DNA of 64,000 nt from Ruoffia tabacinasalis (GCF_042652985.1 NZ_JBHSHQ010000050.1:1-64000); one strand, 5' to 3'. Shown: positions 1 to 8,775, numbered from the stretch's first letter. Numbers and translations are program-made. The notes: generated from the sequence alone by a model not told the origin.

Positions 1-11
1 AATTAATAACT

Positions 12-575
12 TTACATAACAAATCTCTGTCCATAAGATGAGTTATGGAAAGATTTACATAATTCATCAATGATAAGTAGTTCAATTTTCGTATACTTTT
101 TAATCAGCTTACGATAAGAACCATCAGCCTCATATTTCGCTAAAGCTAACTCGTCAATTAATTCTGGGAGACGAATGTATTTTACTTTTCTAAATTGACG
201 ACAGGCTTGAATACCGAAGGCATTGGCGATCCAGGTTTTTCCATTTCCAGAAGCACCCATTAAGATAATATTTTGGTGATTTTCAATATATCCTCCTTGC
301 GCGAGTTTAGAAATAAGGTTTTTATCGAGGTGGCGATCTGGATAGTATTCGATCCCTTCAATAGAGGCATTTGGCTCACTAAATGTTGCTTGTTGAATTA
401 AACGATCTAATTTATTCGATTTACGACGGGCAGATTCAGCGTCTACTAATAACTCAAATCGTTCCTCGAATCCTAAGGATTGGATAGATTCATCGCTTGT
501 CTGTTGTTCATATAAGTCCGCCATTCCGCTTAATCGCATAGCTTTTAACTTTTCAAGTGTTTGTTCATTTCTCAT
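12..575 (-). CDS. istB: IS21-family helper ATPase IstB, C-terminally aberrant
   Basis: IstB is the AAA+ helper that activates the IstA transposase and selects target DNA. The 187-residue product shows the N-terminal IstB segment, a P-loop GASGNGKT at residues 107-114 and a Walker B LLIIDE at 166-171. The family normally runs to about 250 residues, but here the sequence after the Walker B stops resembling IstB and ends 16 residues later (residues 172-187). The gene is therefore probably truncated or shifted near 12-60, and its real continuation, if any, lies at or beyond the window edge. The start ATG at 575 overlaps the istA stop by ATGA. It is probably inactive, but I cannot see the flank. 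Confidence 0.75.
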   Translation of the reverse strand: MRNEQTLEKLKAMRLSGMADLYEQQTSDESIQSLGFEERFELLVDAESARRKSNKLDRLIQQATFSEPNASIEGIEYYPDRHLDKNLISKLAQGGYIENHQNIILMGASGNGKTWIANAFGIQACRQFRKVKYIRLPELIDELALAKYEADGSYRKLIKKYTKIELLIIDELCKSFHNSSYGQRFVM

Positions 576-2128
576 TTATTTTTTCCTCCAAAATAGGCTG
601 CACCGCGGACAAATCCATATTTGCTATCCGTTTGCTCCTCTATAATTGATGCTTTCGAATCAGTATTTAAAGCTTTCTTGCGTTTCTTTGCACGACTGAG
701 AATGGATTTTAGTAATGAGTTTGTGGGCTCTTTTGCGACAGACATCAATGTGTGGCAGCCAGCTTCTAACTCTTCTAACGAAGATTTAGAGGCTATATTT
801 CTTAATGTAGCGAGTAATTTCAGGGCTTTCTTTTCAACGTTATTGGAAAGAATATAATCGACATAGTCGTAAGTGCTTGGGCCAATATCCTCTGCCCATA
901 ATAAATTTTCTTTGGGAGTATGAGTTAAATAACGACGGTGATTATCAGGCATATGATCGATATTTGAAGAGTATTGACCAATGTCGCCTCGAAGTCGTTT
1001 ATGAGATGCAATTCGATGTTCATTGAAGTACACTTCTATTAAGTGATCAGTTATTCTTACTTCTACTTCGTCATTGACATATTCATAGGGAACAGAATAA
1101 AACATACGCTCCACCTGAATATGGTAATCTAATTGGACTTTAGATATCCGCCATTGAGACTGTGTAAATCGCGGGTGACGAAGGGAGCCTAAGGACGGAA
1201 GTTCTTCTTCCTGAAAGACTGTAAACCTTGAACCAGGTCTTTTTTGAAAAGCTTCTTGATTCAATTCTTGCGTCTTTTCAGAAATTGCCTGGTTCAATTC
1301 TTTTAAACTAAAGAACGTTTCGTTTCGCAAGGCGGCGATGACTTGACGACTAATAAAGCCAACGTTTCCTTCAACCGAGGATTTGTCTTTTGGAGCCCTT
1401 ACACGTGCAGGGACGATCGTAAAACGATAATAGTCACTTAATTGTCGATAACCTTCATTTAAAAGTGGCTCTGAGTAATCTGTTTTTGTTACACCCGTTC
1501 TTAAGTTATCTGAAACGACTGTTTCAGGTACCCCTTGGAAAAATTCTAAGGCATGAATGTGAGCAGCTAGCCAATTATCTGTTTTCATGTCATAAAAGCC
1601 TTCAACATAGCTATATTGACTGAATGGCCAGGTAGCTACGAAAATATAAACTTTAATATCTTGTCCATTCTCACTATTTTTAACGGACAAGGTGCTACCA
1701 GCCCAATCCACTTCTAAGATTTCACCGGGTTTGCGATGTATCGGCATGGTTAGTTTATATTTCTTACCGTAGTGTCCATATTTCTCGCAAAATGTTCGAT
1801 AAGCGTAGGGCATTTTGTTTTGAATCTTTGCCTCCTGTTCATACTCTTTATGCAAAAGTTTGAGTGTTACATTCTTTTTGAGCAGTTCTTTATGGATATA
1901 ATCCCAGTCTGGATCGTAATATCCACGTTGATTCGCACTTTTCTCGGGAAAGAGATAATCTTCCAACCAAGGATTATTCATCTCTTTAGATAATTCTTCT
2001 AAGCCTTTGGCTTTTGCTTGATTCACAACCTCTCTAATTTTGTCTCTTGAATGCCCCGTACTGGAAGAGATTGTTCGTTGAGAAATCCCTTGTAGATGCA
2101 TTTCAAGAATCTTATGATAATTGATCAT
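572..2128 (-). CDS. istA: IS21-family transposase IstA
   Basis: A 518-residue transposase when started at the ATG at 2128, which has an AGGAGG ribosome binding site 8 nt upstream (complement of 2137-2142); the reading frame stays open 13 codons further upstream but without such support. An N-terminal helix-turn-helix (about residues 8-35) is followed by a retroviral-integrase-type catalytic core: D141 in EVDWAG, D207 in VVSDN and E253 in SSVEG supply the DDE triad. The C-terminus ends in a basic segment. All key residues are present, so IstA looks intact even though its partner IstB does not. Confidence 0.9.
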   Translation of the reverse strand: MINYHKILEMHLQGISQRTISSSTGHSRDKIREVVNQAKAKGLEELSKEMNNPWLEDYLFPEKSANQRGYYDPDWDYIHKELLKKNVTLKLLHKEYEQEAKIQNKMPYAYRTFCEKYGHYGKKYKLTMPIHRKPGEILEVDWAGSTLSVKNSENGQDIKVYIFVATWPFSQYSYVEGFYDMKTDNWLAAHIHALEFFQGVPETVVSDNLRTGVTKTDYSEPLLNEGYRQLSDYYRFTIVPARVRAPKDKSSVEGNVGFISRQVIAALRNETFFSLKELNQAISEKTQELNQEAFQKRPGSRFTVFQEEELPSLGSLRHPRFTQSQWRISKVQLDYHIQVERMFYSVPYEYVNDEVEVRITDHLIEVYFNEHRIASHKRLRGDIGQYSSNIDHMPDNHRRYLTHTPKENLLWAEDIGPSTYDYVDYILSNNVEKKALKLLATLRNIASKSSLEELEAGCHTLMSVAKEPTNSLLKSILSRAKKRKKALNTDSKASIIEEQTDSKYGFVRGAAYFGGKNK

Positions 2129-2195
2129 AAAAATAACCTCCTGTAACTTATTTGTATGAAAACTCATACATAAAATAAGTATACAGAAGGTTATA

Positions 2196-2275
2196 CAATT
2201 GGACGATTATTTTCGCACTTGGTGGACTTTTTGCTCGCATACAGTGGACGAAAGTTCCGCACTGGTGGACGATTC
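2196..2275. repeat. IS21 terminal repeat region
   Basis: Several copies of TGGAC-type motifs lie in the 100 bp upstream of istA: TTGGACGATT near 2199, GGTGGACTTT near 2220, AGTGGACGAA near 2243 and GGTGGACGAT near 2262. IS21 elements carry such multiple repeats at their ends. The assignment is from pattern and position only. Confidence 0.55.
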
Positions 2276-2404
2276 CTAATGCCGTATTCATCTTCTGCTC
2301 CAAAAGAGCTTCATTATTTGGTTAATGCTTTGGAAAGTGCCATAAAGATACATCGAATAGCTAGCTAAAGTACAGCGTGACAATACCACAATAACATTAT
2401 TATA
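2276..2404. other. Unassigned segment between the two IS elements
   Basis: About 130 bp lie between the probable IS21 end and the probable IS1182 end. It matches nothing I recognise. A short plus-strand frame reads LHYLVNALESA and then stops, which may be the remnant of a gene tail, and the broken IS1182 transposase frame reads outward through it on the minus strand. No promoter is evident. Confidence 0.35.
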
Positions 2405-4087
2405 TTGGGGCTGGTAATTAAGTCGCCCTAAATAGTAAAAATGCGATGAACCAATCAGAATTCTGATTGTTTTATCGCATTTTATATTTTTGATTGAAGA
2501 ACTCCGAGAAGCTTCTGCTTGTCTTCTTGCTTCGATTGCTAATTTTTTTAAATTCATGCTCATAAGCATGATACCTATATCATTATGTACTTCTTGTTTA
2601 CCTCTCACATGCGCTCTGCGCATACCAAATACACCTTTCATGCGACCAAAAACGGTCTCTATGTCAATCTTACGTTGTGCATAGATTTCTTTTCCAGGTG
2701 TGCTCTCCAAATTCTCTTTAGCTTTGTGTTTGAAATACTCCCAATTATTATTGACCGCCGTCTGGCGCTGTCTACCTTTCGGTGTTTTCGCTAGTTTATT
2801 TAAACGGTCATCCATTTGCTCGGAATCAGCTTTATATATTTTAAACTGCCTTTGAAAACCATTTTTATCATTTCGAGTACTATAATGTGAAAAATTAAAA
2901 TGAACACCATCTAAATCAGTATAGGAATCTTCAACCTCGTTATAGGACCAGTTCTGACGATGCTTTGGATTATTTTTGTGCTTTTTACTTTGTTCTTTAT
3001 GATACATTCCATACGGAATCAATGGTACTTTCTCAAAATCATCGGTAATAGCCATATAATTTTCTTCACTACCATAACCAGCATCAACAACAATATATTG
3101 GAACATATCAAGTGTTTGAATCGAGTCTAGAAACGGAATAAGTGTACGCGTATCTGTTGGGTTCGGAAAAATATCAAAGTCAATGACATATTGATTACTA
3201 GAAGCTACCTGAAGATTGTAACCAGGTTTCAATTCACGATTTTTCATTGGATCTTCTTTCATGCACATGAAGGTAGCGTCTGTATCTGTTTTAGAAAAAC
3301 TATTTCTTCCATCAAATAGTTCATTCGCTTCTTCATGTTTCTGTTTTCGTGGTAGGAAATCATTCGCACATTTATTTCGATGCTTTTTTAGCGTGCGACG
3401 ACGTCGCTTGTGTTCAGAACCACCTTTAGGTATGGTTGTCTCATTTTTGATTTTTACTTCAACCTCATCAAGAGCTTCATCTAGACTATCAATGATCTTC
3501 TCGATTCCGATAGACATGGTTAATTCTTCTTACGTTATAGCAATATCTACATTCGTTTGAATAAGTTCTTCATACAAACTAGACACTTTTTCAATTAGAC
3601 CAGCTTCATAATGTTCAATCACTTTTCGCCAAGTAAAACTATAGATGTTCGCATCTGCTTGAATTTTTGTACCATCAATAAATAAAGAATCCTTGTAGAT
3701 TAAATCATTCTCACTTAAAAGTGTTGTGAATAGGACAAATGAATACTTAATCAGATTTGATGCATGTTCACTTGATCGAAAGTTATTGATAGTTTTATAG
3801 CAAATAGAGGTATCCCCAGTTAGCCATTTCATAGGAATTGATTCTTCGTTCATCTGTTCAATTTTTCGACCAGAAAATGTTGAGCGGCTATATGCAAATA
3901 AACACATTTTTAATAGCATTGCGGGGTGAAAAGCTGGACATCCCGTATGTGACGTCTCATCTAAAAGAACTTCCGTAGGAATTGAATCGACAAATCGGCT
4001 AATCAATCGAGCTTCATGATCATTTGGAATCGTAAAATCTAATTGTAGTGTTAATGCAGTCTCCATTGTGGTATAATTTTGGTACAT
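2288..4087 (-). pseudogene. IS1182-family transposase, broken by an in-frame stop
   Basis: Residues from the ATG at 4087 (METALTLQLDF, later GCPAFHPAMLLKMCLFAY and KDSLFIDGTKIQADAN) match the N-terminal half of IS1182/IS5-type transposases. After codon 185 there is a TAA (complement of 3530-3532), and the same frame resumes at once with E-E-L-T-M and continues for over 400 codons. That second half holds the DDE-type core, including VVDAGYGS and the RKIDIETVFGRMKG region. The two halves are in the same frame, so one substitution to TAA explains the break; no indel is needed. The final 70 or so residues read through the element's end hairpin into flanking DNA and are unlike the family. Restart at the ATG at 3517 is possible but would give no full transposase. 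Confidence 0.8.
2437..2483 (-). terminator. Hairpin inside the left end of the IS1182-like element
   Basis: AAAATGCGAT at 2437 pairs with ATCGCATTTT ending at 2483, enclosing a perfect 18-bp palindrome CAATCAGAATTCTGATTG (2452-2469). Read on the minus strand it ends in a short T-run, consistent with termination after the transposase gene. Confidence 0.6.
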
Positions 4088-4168
4088 AACGAGCCCCTCC
4101 TTAGTTGTTGGTCGTACTTCAATTATAAGGTTCAGGGCTCGTTTTGTCTTTTAAAAAATACTAAAACT

Positions 4169-4204
4169 ACCCATTTATTTTTCACAATAAATGGGTGGTT
4201 TTTT
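4169..4204. terminator. Bidirectional terminator at the right end of the IS1182-like element
   Basis: A perfect 11-bp stem, ACCCATTTATT / AATAAATGGGT, with a 6-nt loop, is followed by GGTTTTTT on the plus strand and by a T-rich stretch on the minus strand. It could both block outside reading into the IS and end rnhC transcripts, whose own terminator seems to be missing because the IS begins right after the stop. Confidence 0.7.
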
Positions 4205-4241
4205 ATACTGAGACTGAGTTTTTTCCCAGCTCCTCGTTATT

Positions 4242-5198
4242 TTATTTGATTTTTTTGGCTAGCTCAAGAGCTTTACTTGTATTTTTAAAATGCAATTTAG
4301 CTGTTTTATCTAAGACACTTTTACCATGTTTTTTAATGAGTTGAGCAGCAAGTACATCACTGGCTTTGCCTGCACCAGACGGCAATACTTTATTAAATGG
4401 TTTCCCAAGTGTTTCAAGAGATTCTAAGAAAGCAGCTCTAGCAATAATTGAAGCACTTGCGACCGCTAGATGATGACCTTCACCTTTTTTGACAAAGTAG
4501 ACATCATCTTTAATAGGATGTTGTTCTTTTTGTAAGTATTTAAAGTAATTATTTGCGGGAGTAAATTGATCAATTAAAATCCCACGCATCTCTTCTTTTT
4601 GGTCTTGGTTCAATTTAGTTAATAATTTTCCAATAGTGAAATTATGCAAAGATACTTTGATACTGACAGCATTATAGCCTTTTTCAATCGCTTGATTATA
4701 CTTTTCAGGCGTACAGACTGTTAGGTGATAAGGAACGGACATCTTTAATTCTTCAGCAATCTTAACAATTTCCTTATCGTTTAAGAGTTTTGAATCTTTT
4801 ACGCCTAACAATTTAACTAATTCAAATTGACTCGGTGATAAATAAACACTACACACTGTTAAAGAGCCAAAGTAACTTCCATTTCCAACTTCATCACTCC
4901 CGATAATTGGCCAGTTAGCAAAGCCTTCTGGAAGTTCTGAAGTCGATGGCTTCGTTCTACTTTTTGGCTTAGAGCTGCTCGAGGATGAGGCTTCCCTGTT
5001 ATTTTGCCATTTACCTAGCTCATCTTGGCTATCATTTCCTTGAAAGAGTACTTTTCCACTTGTATAACCAGTAATCGTTGTCGATCCTACTTTGGCACGA
5101 AATTCACTGTAAGGAACTGGATCAACTAAATTATTCTTGTAATGTTCGTGCATTTTGTTAAAGGTTGCTTTATTTACTTTAATACTTTCTGAGGCCAT
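4242..5198 (-). CDS. rnhC: Ribonuclease HIII
   Basis: This enzyme cleaves the RNA strand of RNA-DNA hybrids. The 318-residue protein has the N-terminal TBP-like substrate-binding domain (about 1-85), a Ser-rich linker (residues 71-76), then the type 2 RNase H core. Catalytic D102 and E103 lie in the IGSDEVGNG motif diagnostic of RNase HIII (a G-x-G after DE rather than the HII form), and D135 lies in GVKDSK. The conserved GEGHHLAVASASIIAR block follows. The start at 5198 is preceded by AAGGATG. It is transcribed away from zapA, as in Bacillus. An insertion element ends about 6 bp past its stop but leaves the frame whole. Confidence 0.95.
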   Translation of the reverse strand: MASESIKVNKATFNKMHEHYKNNLVDPVPYSEFRAKVGSTTITGYTSGKVLFQGNDSQDELGKWQNNREASSSSSSKPKSRTKPSTSELPEGFANWPIIGSDEVGNGSYFGSLTVCSVYLSPSQFELVKLLGVKDSKLLNDKEIVKIAEELKMSVPYHLTVCTPEKYNQAIEKGYNAVSIKVSLHNFTIGKLLTKLNQDQKEEMRGILIDQFTPANNYFKYLQKEQHPIKDDVYFVKKGEGHHLAVASASIIARAAFLESLETLGKPFNKVLPSGAGKASDVLAAQLIKKHGKSVLDKTAKLHFKNTSKALELAKKIK

Positions 5199-5230
5199 TC
5201 ACTTCATCCTTTTCGATTGTTCTGTGATAT

Positions 5231-5259
5231 ATTATAATGAACATTGGGCAAATTGTGAA
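5231..5259 (-). promoter_or_regulatory. Promoter for rnhC
   Basis: On the minus strand TTCACA (complement of 5254-5259) is followed by a 17-bp spacer and TATAAT (complement of 5231-5236). The -35 overlaps an 8-bp inverted repeat, TGAAATAG at 5256-5263 and CTATTTCA at 5281-5288. Confidence 0.65.
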
Positions 5260-5354
5260 ATAGATTTGAGTATTATAAGACTATTTCATATAAAAATGAA
5301 TTTATAACAAAAATTTGGTAAAATAAGATAAGCAGTTGAAAAGGATGAGTAATA

Positions 5355-5693
5355 ATGGAACGGAATTTACGATTTAAAGCAAAAATTGCAGGAAAAGAAT
5401 ACACAATTGTGGGGCAAAAATCAGCGCTACATCTAAATTCAGTAGTTGATATTGTAAATAATCAGCTACAACAATTAACTGAACTGACACCAGAGTTAAA
5501 TAATGAAGATCGAAGTATCTTAATGTCAGTAAATGCTATTTCGGATCAGCTTATGAAAGAACAACAAATTCTTGAGCTAGAGGAAGAGATTGAACAATTA
5601 AAGACACAAATAGAATCTAAACAATCAACACGTCCGAATTATTCAAGAAGAGATCAAAGTAATTCGCACCAAGTACCATATGAACGTGAATGA
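5355..5693 (+). CDS. zapA: Cell division protein ZapA
   Basis: ZapA binds FtsZ and promotes bundling of protofilaments in the Z-ring. The 112-residue product has the compact N-terminal ZapA domain (RFKAKIAGKEYTIVG, then a helix with DIVNNQLQQL) followed by a coiled coil (about residues 65-92, heptad-like LELEEEIEQLKTQIE) and a polar tail. The start ATG follows AAGGATGAG. It sits between rnhC and the cvpA-like gene, the classical zapA position in Firmicutes, and is 22 nt from cvpA, so the two are likely cotranscribed. Confidence 0.92.
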   Translation: MERNLRFKAKIAGKEYTIVGQKSALHLNSVVDIVNNQLQQLTELTPELNNEDRSILMSVNAISDQLMKEQQILELEEEIEQLKTQIESKQSTRPNYSRRDQSNSHQVPYERE

Positions 5694-5715
5694 TTAGTCA
5701 GATAGGAGAGATGCT

Positions 5716-6267
5716 ATGTTAACAATTATTATACTTATTGCCTTACTTATTAGTTTTTATTCAGGTTATCGTCGAGGTTTAGTATTACAACTGATTCGTT
5801 TAGTTGGGTATATTATTACCTTTGTACTTGCGACACGTTATTTTCAACCATTATCTGAGATTGTCGAAATGCTCATACCATTTCCCTCAGTTCAACCGGA
5901 TACAAATTTAGCTTTTTATGATGAAGCGACGAGCTTCTTCATCGATGATGCTTTCTATCGAGTGATTACTTTTATCCTCATAGGTTTAATCGGTGGGGTT
6001 ATTACTAACTTTTTATCTTTATTATTCACCCGTGTCATGTATTATGATTTACTCAACCATTTGAATGCTATTGGTGGTGGAGTAGTGAACGTATTAATTA
6101 CTTATGTTATTGTCTTTTTCTTTTTATTCGTTCTATCACTGATTCCGATTGAATTTATACAACAACAGTTTGTTGATAATCCGATAGCTTATCAAATAGT
6201 GTCGAATACGCCATTTTTCTCAAACTTTGCTGCAGAAACTTGGTTCAATTTCAATCCATTTTCTTAA
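5716..6267 (+). CDS. CvpA family membrane protein
   Basis: The 183-residue polytopic protein has four hydrophobic segments (about residues 2-14, 24-42, 76-98 and 112-142) and the CvpA-type opening LLISFYSGYRRGLVLQL. CvpA was named for colicin V production in E. coli; its role in Gram-positive cells is not settled. It follows zapA closely and precedes mutS2, with a strong terminator in between. The position equals Bacillus yshB. In Bacillus polX lies before mutS2; here it is absent, which is common in lactic acid bacteria. Confidence 0.85.
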   Translation: MLTIIILIALLISFYSGYRRGLVLQLIRLVGYIITFVLATRYFQPLSEIVEMLIPFPSVQPDTNLAFYDEATSFFIDDAFYRVITFILIGLIGGVITNFLSLLFTRVMYYDLLNHLNAIGGGVVNVLITYVIVFFFLFVLSLIPIEFIQQQFVDNPIAYQIVSNTPFFSNFAAETWFNFNPFS

Positions 6268-6276
6268 GAAATAGCG

Positions 6277-6310
6277 GTGTTCCTATGAATGGCATAGGGA
6301 CACTTTTTTT
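6277..6310 (+). terminator. Terminator after zapA-cvpA
   Basis: The stem GTGTTCCTATG / CATAGGGACAC (one G-U pair) is followed by seven T residues. The T-run runs directly into the extended -10 of mutS2. Confidence 0.85.
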
Positions 6311-6318
6311 GTTATAAT
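6310..6318 (+). promoter_or_regulatory. Extended -10 promoter for mutS2
   Basis: TGTTATAAT, an extended -10, starts within the terminator U-tract of the preceding gene. No convincing -35 is visible because that region is the hairpin itself. Confidence 0.55.
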
Positions 6319-6347
6319 ATATAGTTGATAGTAAGAGATAGAAAGGA

Positions 6348-8717
6348 ATGATGTTTTCTGTGAGTAATGAGAAGATTTTTGACACATTAGAATTCGACAA
6401 AGTACGTCAACGTATCAAACAATATACTCAAACAGAACTTGCTCAGAGTAAGATAGCTAATATGAAACCATCGAATAATTACGAAACGATTCAAAAGTGG
6501 CAAGATGAAACTGAGCAGTCACTGAATCTATTGTTGCAGGATCGTCTTATTCCGGTACCCCGGTTACGATCATTGGATCAACCTTTAAAGAGATTAGAAT
6601 TAGGTGCCAGTCTCAATGGTAGAGAACTCGCAGAAGTTGGTAAGTTGTTAACGTCAACGAAGCAAGTCATTCAATTCTTTGAAATTTTAGCTGATGATGA
6701 GAAATATTTCCCGGCATTACAAGCCTGGGTAGATCGTTGTATTCATCTGCCAGAAGTTGAGAAGCTAATTCATAATGCCATTGATGAAGATGGAAGTGTC
6801 TTATCTTCGGCATCGAGTCAATTAGCATCTATAAGAAGAAATCAATCCAATACAGAACAACAAGTGCGAAATCAATTGAATCAAATTTTAAAGAGTCGTG
6901 CGAATCAATTAACGGATACTTTAATTACAATTCGTAACGGGCGCTATGTTGTTCCGGTGAAAGCAGAATATCGTAATCAAATGGGCGGAACAGTCCACGA
7001 TCAGAGCAGCTCTGGGCAGACTTTATATATGGAACCACAAAGCGTGGTAAATTTAAATAACCGTTTAGCGGAATTAAAAGTTGCTGAGCGAAAAGAAATC
7101 GAACGGATTCTGGATGAAATATCACAGAGCTTAATGCCATATACAAATGAAATTCGAACAAATCAAGAGATGTTAGCTCAATTAGACTTTATTCAAGCTA
7201 GAGCAGGGTATAGCCGTGAGATTGACGCGACTAAGCCAATCTTATCAAAAGATTTAATCGTTGCCTTATGGCAAGCGAGACACCCGCTCATTGCATCCGA
7301 AGATATCGTTGCGAACGATATTTTACTTGGAGAAGAATATAAGGCTTTAATTATTACCGGACCGAATACGGGTGGTAAGACTATCTTGCTTAAGACGTTA
7401 GGCCTATTGCATTTGATGGGACAATCAGGCTTACATATTCCAGCTGAAGCTGGCAGTCAAATAGGTGTGTTTGATAATGTTTATGCCGATATCGGTGACG
7501 AGCAATCGATTGAACAAAGTTTAAGTACGTTCTCGAGTCATATGACAAACAATGTGAGAATTATTAACGATGCGACACATGAATCTTTAGTTTTATTCGA
7601 TGAGTTAGGTTCAGGGACGGACCCTCAAGAAGGTGCTGCGTTAGCGATGGCAATTCTTGAACATTTTAGAAAAATGGGTACAACCATTATGGCAACGACT
7701 CACTATCCTGAATTGAAATTATATGCCAATGATGCTAAGGACACAATTAACGCGAGTATGGAATTTAATTCGGACACATTATCACCGACATATCGCTTAT
7801 TAATAGGTGTCCCGGGTAGATCTAACGCACTCGAAATTTCTAAACGTTTGGGACTGCCAGATTCGATTCTTCTAACTGCTCAAGAAGGTGTATCTAGAGA
7901 TGATCAATCCTTTAACGAGATGGTGGCTAATCTTGAATTTGAACGCCGTTCAGCTGAACAAGATCATATGAAAGCAGAGAAGTTCCTGGATGATGCAGAA
8001 CAATTACATAAAGATTTACGACACGAATACAATCGCTGGTTAGAGCAAAAGAGTAAAATCGTTGAAAAAGCGAAACAAGATGCTAATGAACTCGTGCGCG
8101 AGAAACAGGATGAAGCAGAAAAACTATTAAGTGAAATAAGAGAATTACAACTCGAACAAGGACAAAGTAATACGATTAAAGAACATGTGCTTATTGATAA
8201 ACGCTCATCCTTTGATGACTTGAAATTGCCGGAAGAACTTAAGAAGAATAAAGTGCTTAAACGTGCGAAAGAGAAGAAGAAACTGAAACCTGGGGATGAC
8301 GTAGAAGTTCTTTCATATGGCCAAAGAGGCTCTATTGTTGAACAATCTGGAAAAGATAAATATGTTGTTCAAATGGGAATCTTAAAGATGAAGATTGCCG
8401 AAAAAGATTTAGAACCGCTTAAGAAAGTTGAAGAACCAACGAAAGTAAATGTACAAAGAAATGTTGGACCCAAAGTTAAAACGACACTCGACTTACGTGG
8501 CCAGCGTTATGATGCGGGCTTATCCAAGTTAGAAGAATATTTAGACTCAGCCCTTTTATCAAATCACTCAATGGTGACGATTATTCATGGTAAAGGAACT
8601 GGTGCATTAAGAAAAGGTGTACAAAAAGCACTTAAAGAGCACCCGCAAGTCGATCGCTTTGAATACTCACCGCCAAACGCAGGTGGCGATGGGTCAACGA
8701 TTGTTTATTTCAAATAA
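6348..8717 (+). CDS. mutS2: Endonuclease MutS2 / ribosome-rescue ATPase
   Basis: MutS2 is a MutS-like ATPase with a C-terminal Smr nuclease domain. It suppresses recombination and, in Bacillus, splits collided ribosomes. The 789-residue product has the MutS core and clamp, a Walker A GPNTGGKT at 338-345, a Walker B LVLFDELGSGTDP, a long coiled region (about 510-600), a KOW-like segment, and an Smr domain with TLDLRGQ and HGKGTG near the C-terminus. The start is uncertain: ATGATG at 6348-6353 lies very close to GAAAGG, and a GTG at 6360 would give the family-like opening MSNEKIFDTLEF. No damage is seen. Confidence 0.95.
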   Translation: MMFSVSNEKIFDTLEFDKVRQRIKQYTQTELAQSKIANMKPSNNYETIQKWQDETEQSLNLLLQDRLIPVPRLRSLDQPLKRLELGASLNGRELAEVGKLLTSTKQVIQFFEILADDEKYFPALQAWVDRCIHLPEVEKLIHNAIDEDGSVLSSASSQLASIRRNQSNTEQQVRNQLNQILKSRANQLTDTLITIRNGRYVVPVKAEYRNQMGGTVHDQSSSGQTLYMEPQSVVNLNNRLAELKVAERKEIERILDEISQSLMPYTNEIRTNQEMLAQLDFIQARAGYSREIDATKPILSKDLIVALWQARHPLIASEDIVANDILLGEEYKALIITGPNTGGKTILLKTLGLLHLMGQSGLHIPAEAGSQIGVFDNVYADIGDEQSIEQSLSTFSSHMTNNVRIINDATHESLVLFDELGSGTDPQEGAALAMAILEHFRKMGTTIMATTHYPELKLYANDAKDTINASMEFNSDTLSPTYRLLIGVPGRSNALEISKRLGLPDSILLTAQEGVSRDDQSFNEMVANLEFERRSAEQDHMKAEKFLDDAEQLHKDLRHEYNRWLEQKSKIVEKAKQDANELVREKQDEAEKLLSEIRELQLEQGQSNTIKEHVLIDKRSSFDDLKLPEELKKNKVLKRAKEKKKLKPGDDVEVLSYGQRGSIVEQSGKDKYVVQMGILKMKIAEKDLEPLKKVEEPTKVNVQRNVGPKVKTTLDLRGQRYDAGLSKLEEYLDSALLSNHSMVTIIHGKGTGALRKGVQKALKEHPQVDRFEYSPPNAGGDGSTIVYFK

Positions 8718-8775
8718 TAAATTTAGTCATTACAATAAGTATTTGAGCAATTCGATAGTCTTCAATACTATGAGA

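Larger units (their letters stand above)
1..2275 (-). mobile_element. IS21-family insertion sequence (partial, runs off the window)
   Basis: Two overlapping minus-strand genes, istA then istB, with the ATGA overlap at 572-575 typical of the family. Outside the istA promoter end, 2196-2272 carries repeated GTCCA-type motifs (read on the minus strand) spaced along the terminus, two of them followed by near-identical AGTGCGGAA and AGTGCGAAA, which fits the multiple terminal transposase-binding repeats of IS21 elements. The outer boundary near 2275 is an estimate; the other end lies beyond position 1. The istB C-terminus is abnormal, so the copy may be defective. Confidence 0.8.
2405..4236 (-). 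mobile_element. IS1182-like insertion sequence, transposase interrupted
   Basis: The limits are inferred from imperfect inverted ends: GGGGCTGGTAATTAAGTC starting near 2407 on the plus strand, and GAGCTGGGAAAAAACTC read on the minus strand inward from about 4235. The two share GxGCTGG plus A-rich sequence. Between them lies a single minus-strand transposase frame broken by one TAA. Hairpins at 2437-2483 and 4169-4204 sit just inside each end and would insulate the element from outside transcription. The outer right end is about 6 bp from the rnhC stop. Exact ends and any target duplication are uncertain. Confidence 0.6.

Noticed and set aside
3517..3532. Frameshift between the two IS1182 transposase pieces, or two natural genes.
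   Set aside because: Codon phase of 4087 and 3517 is identical, so only an in-frame TAA separates them. A two-gene layout is not usual for this family.
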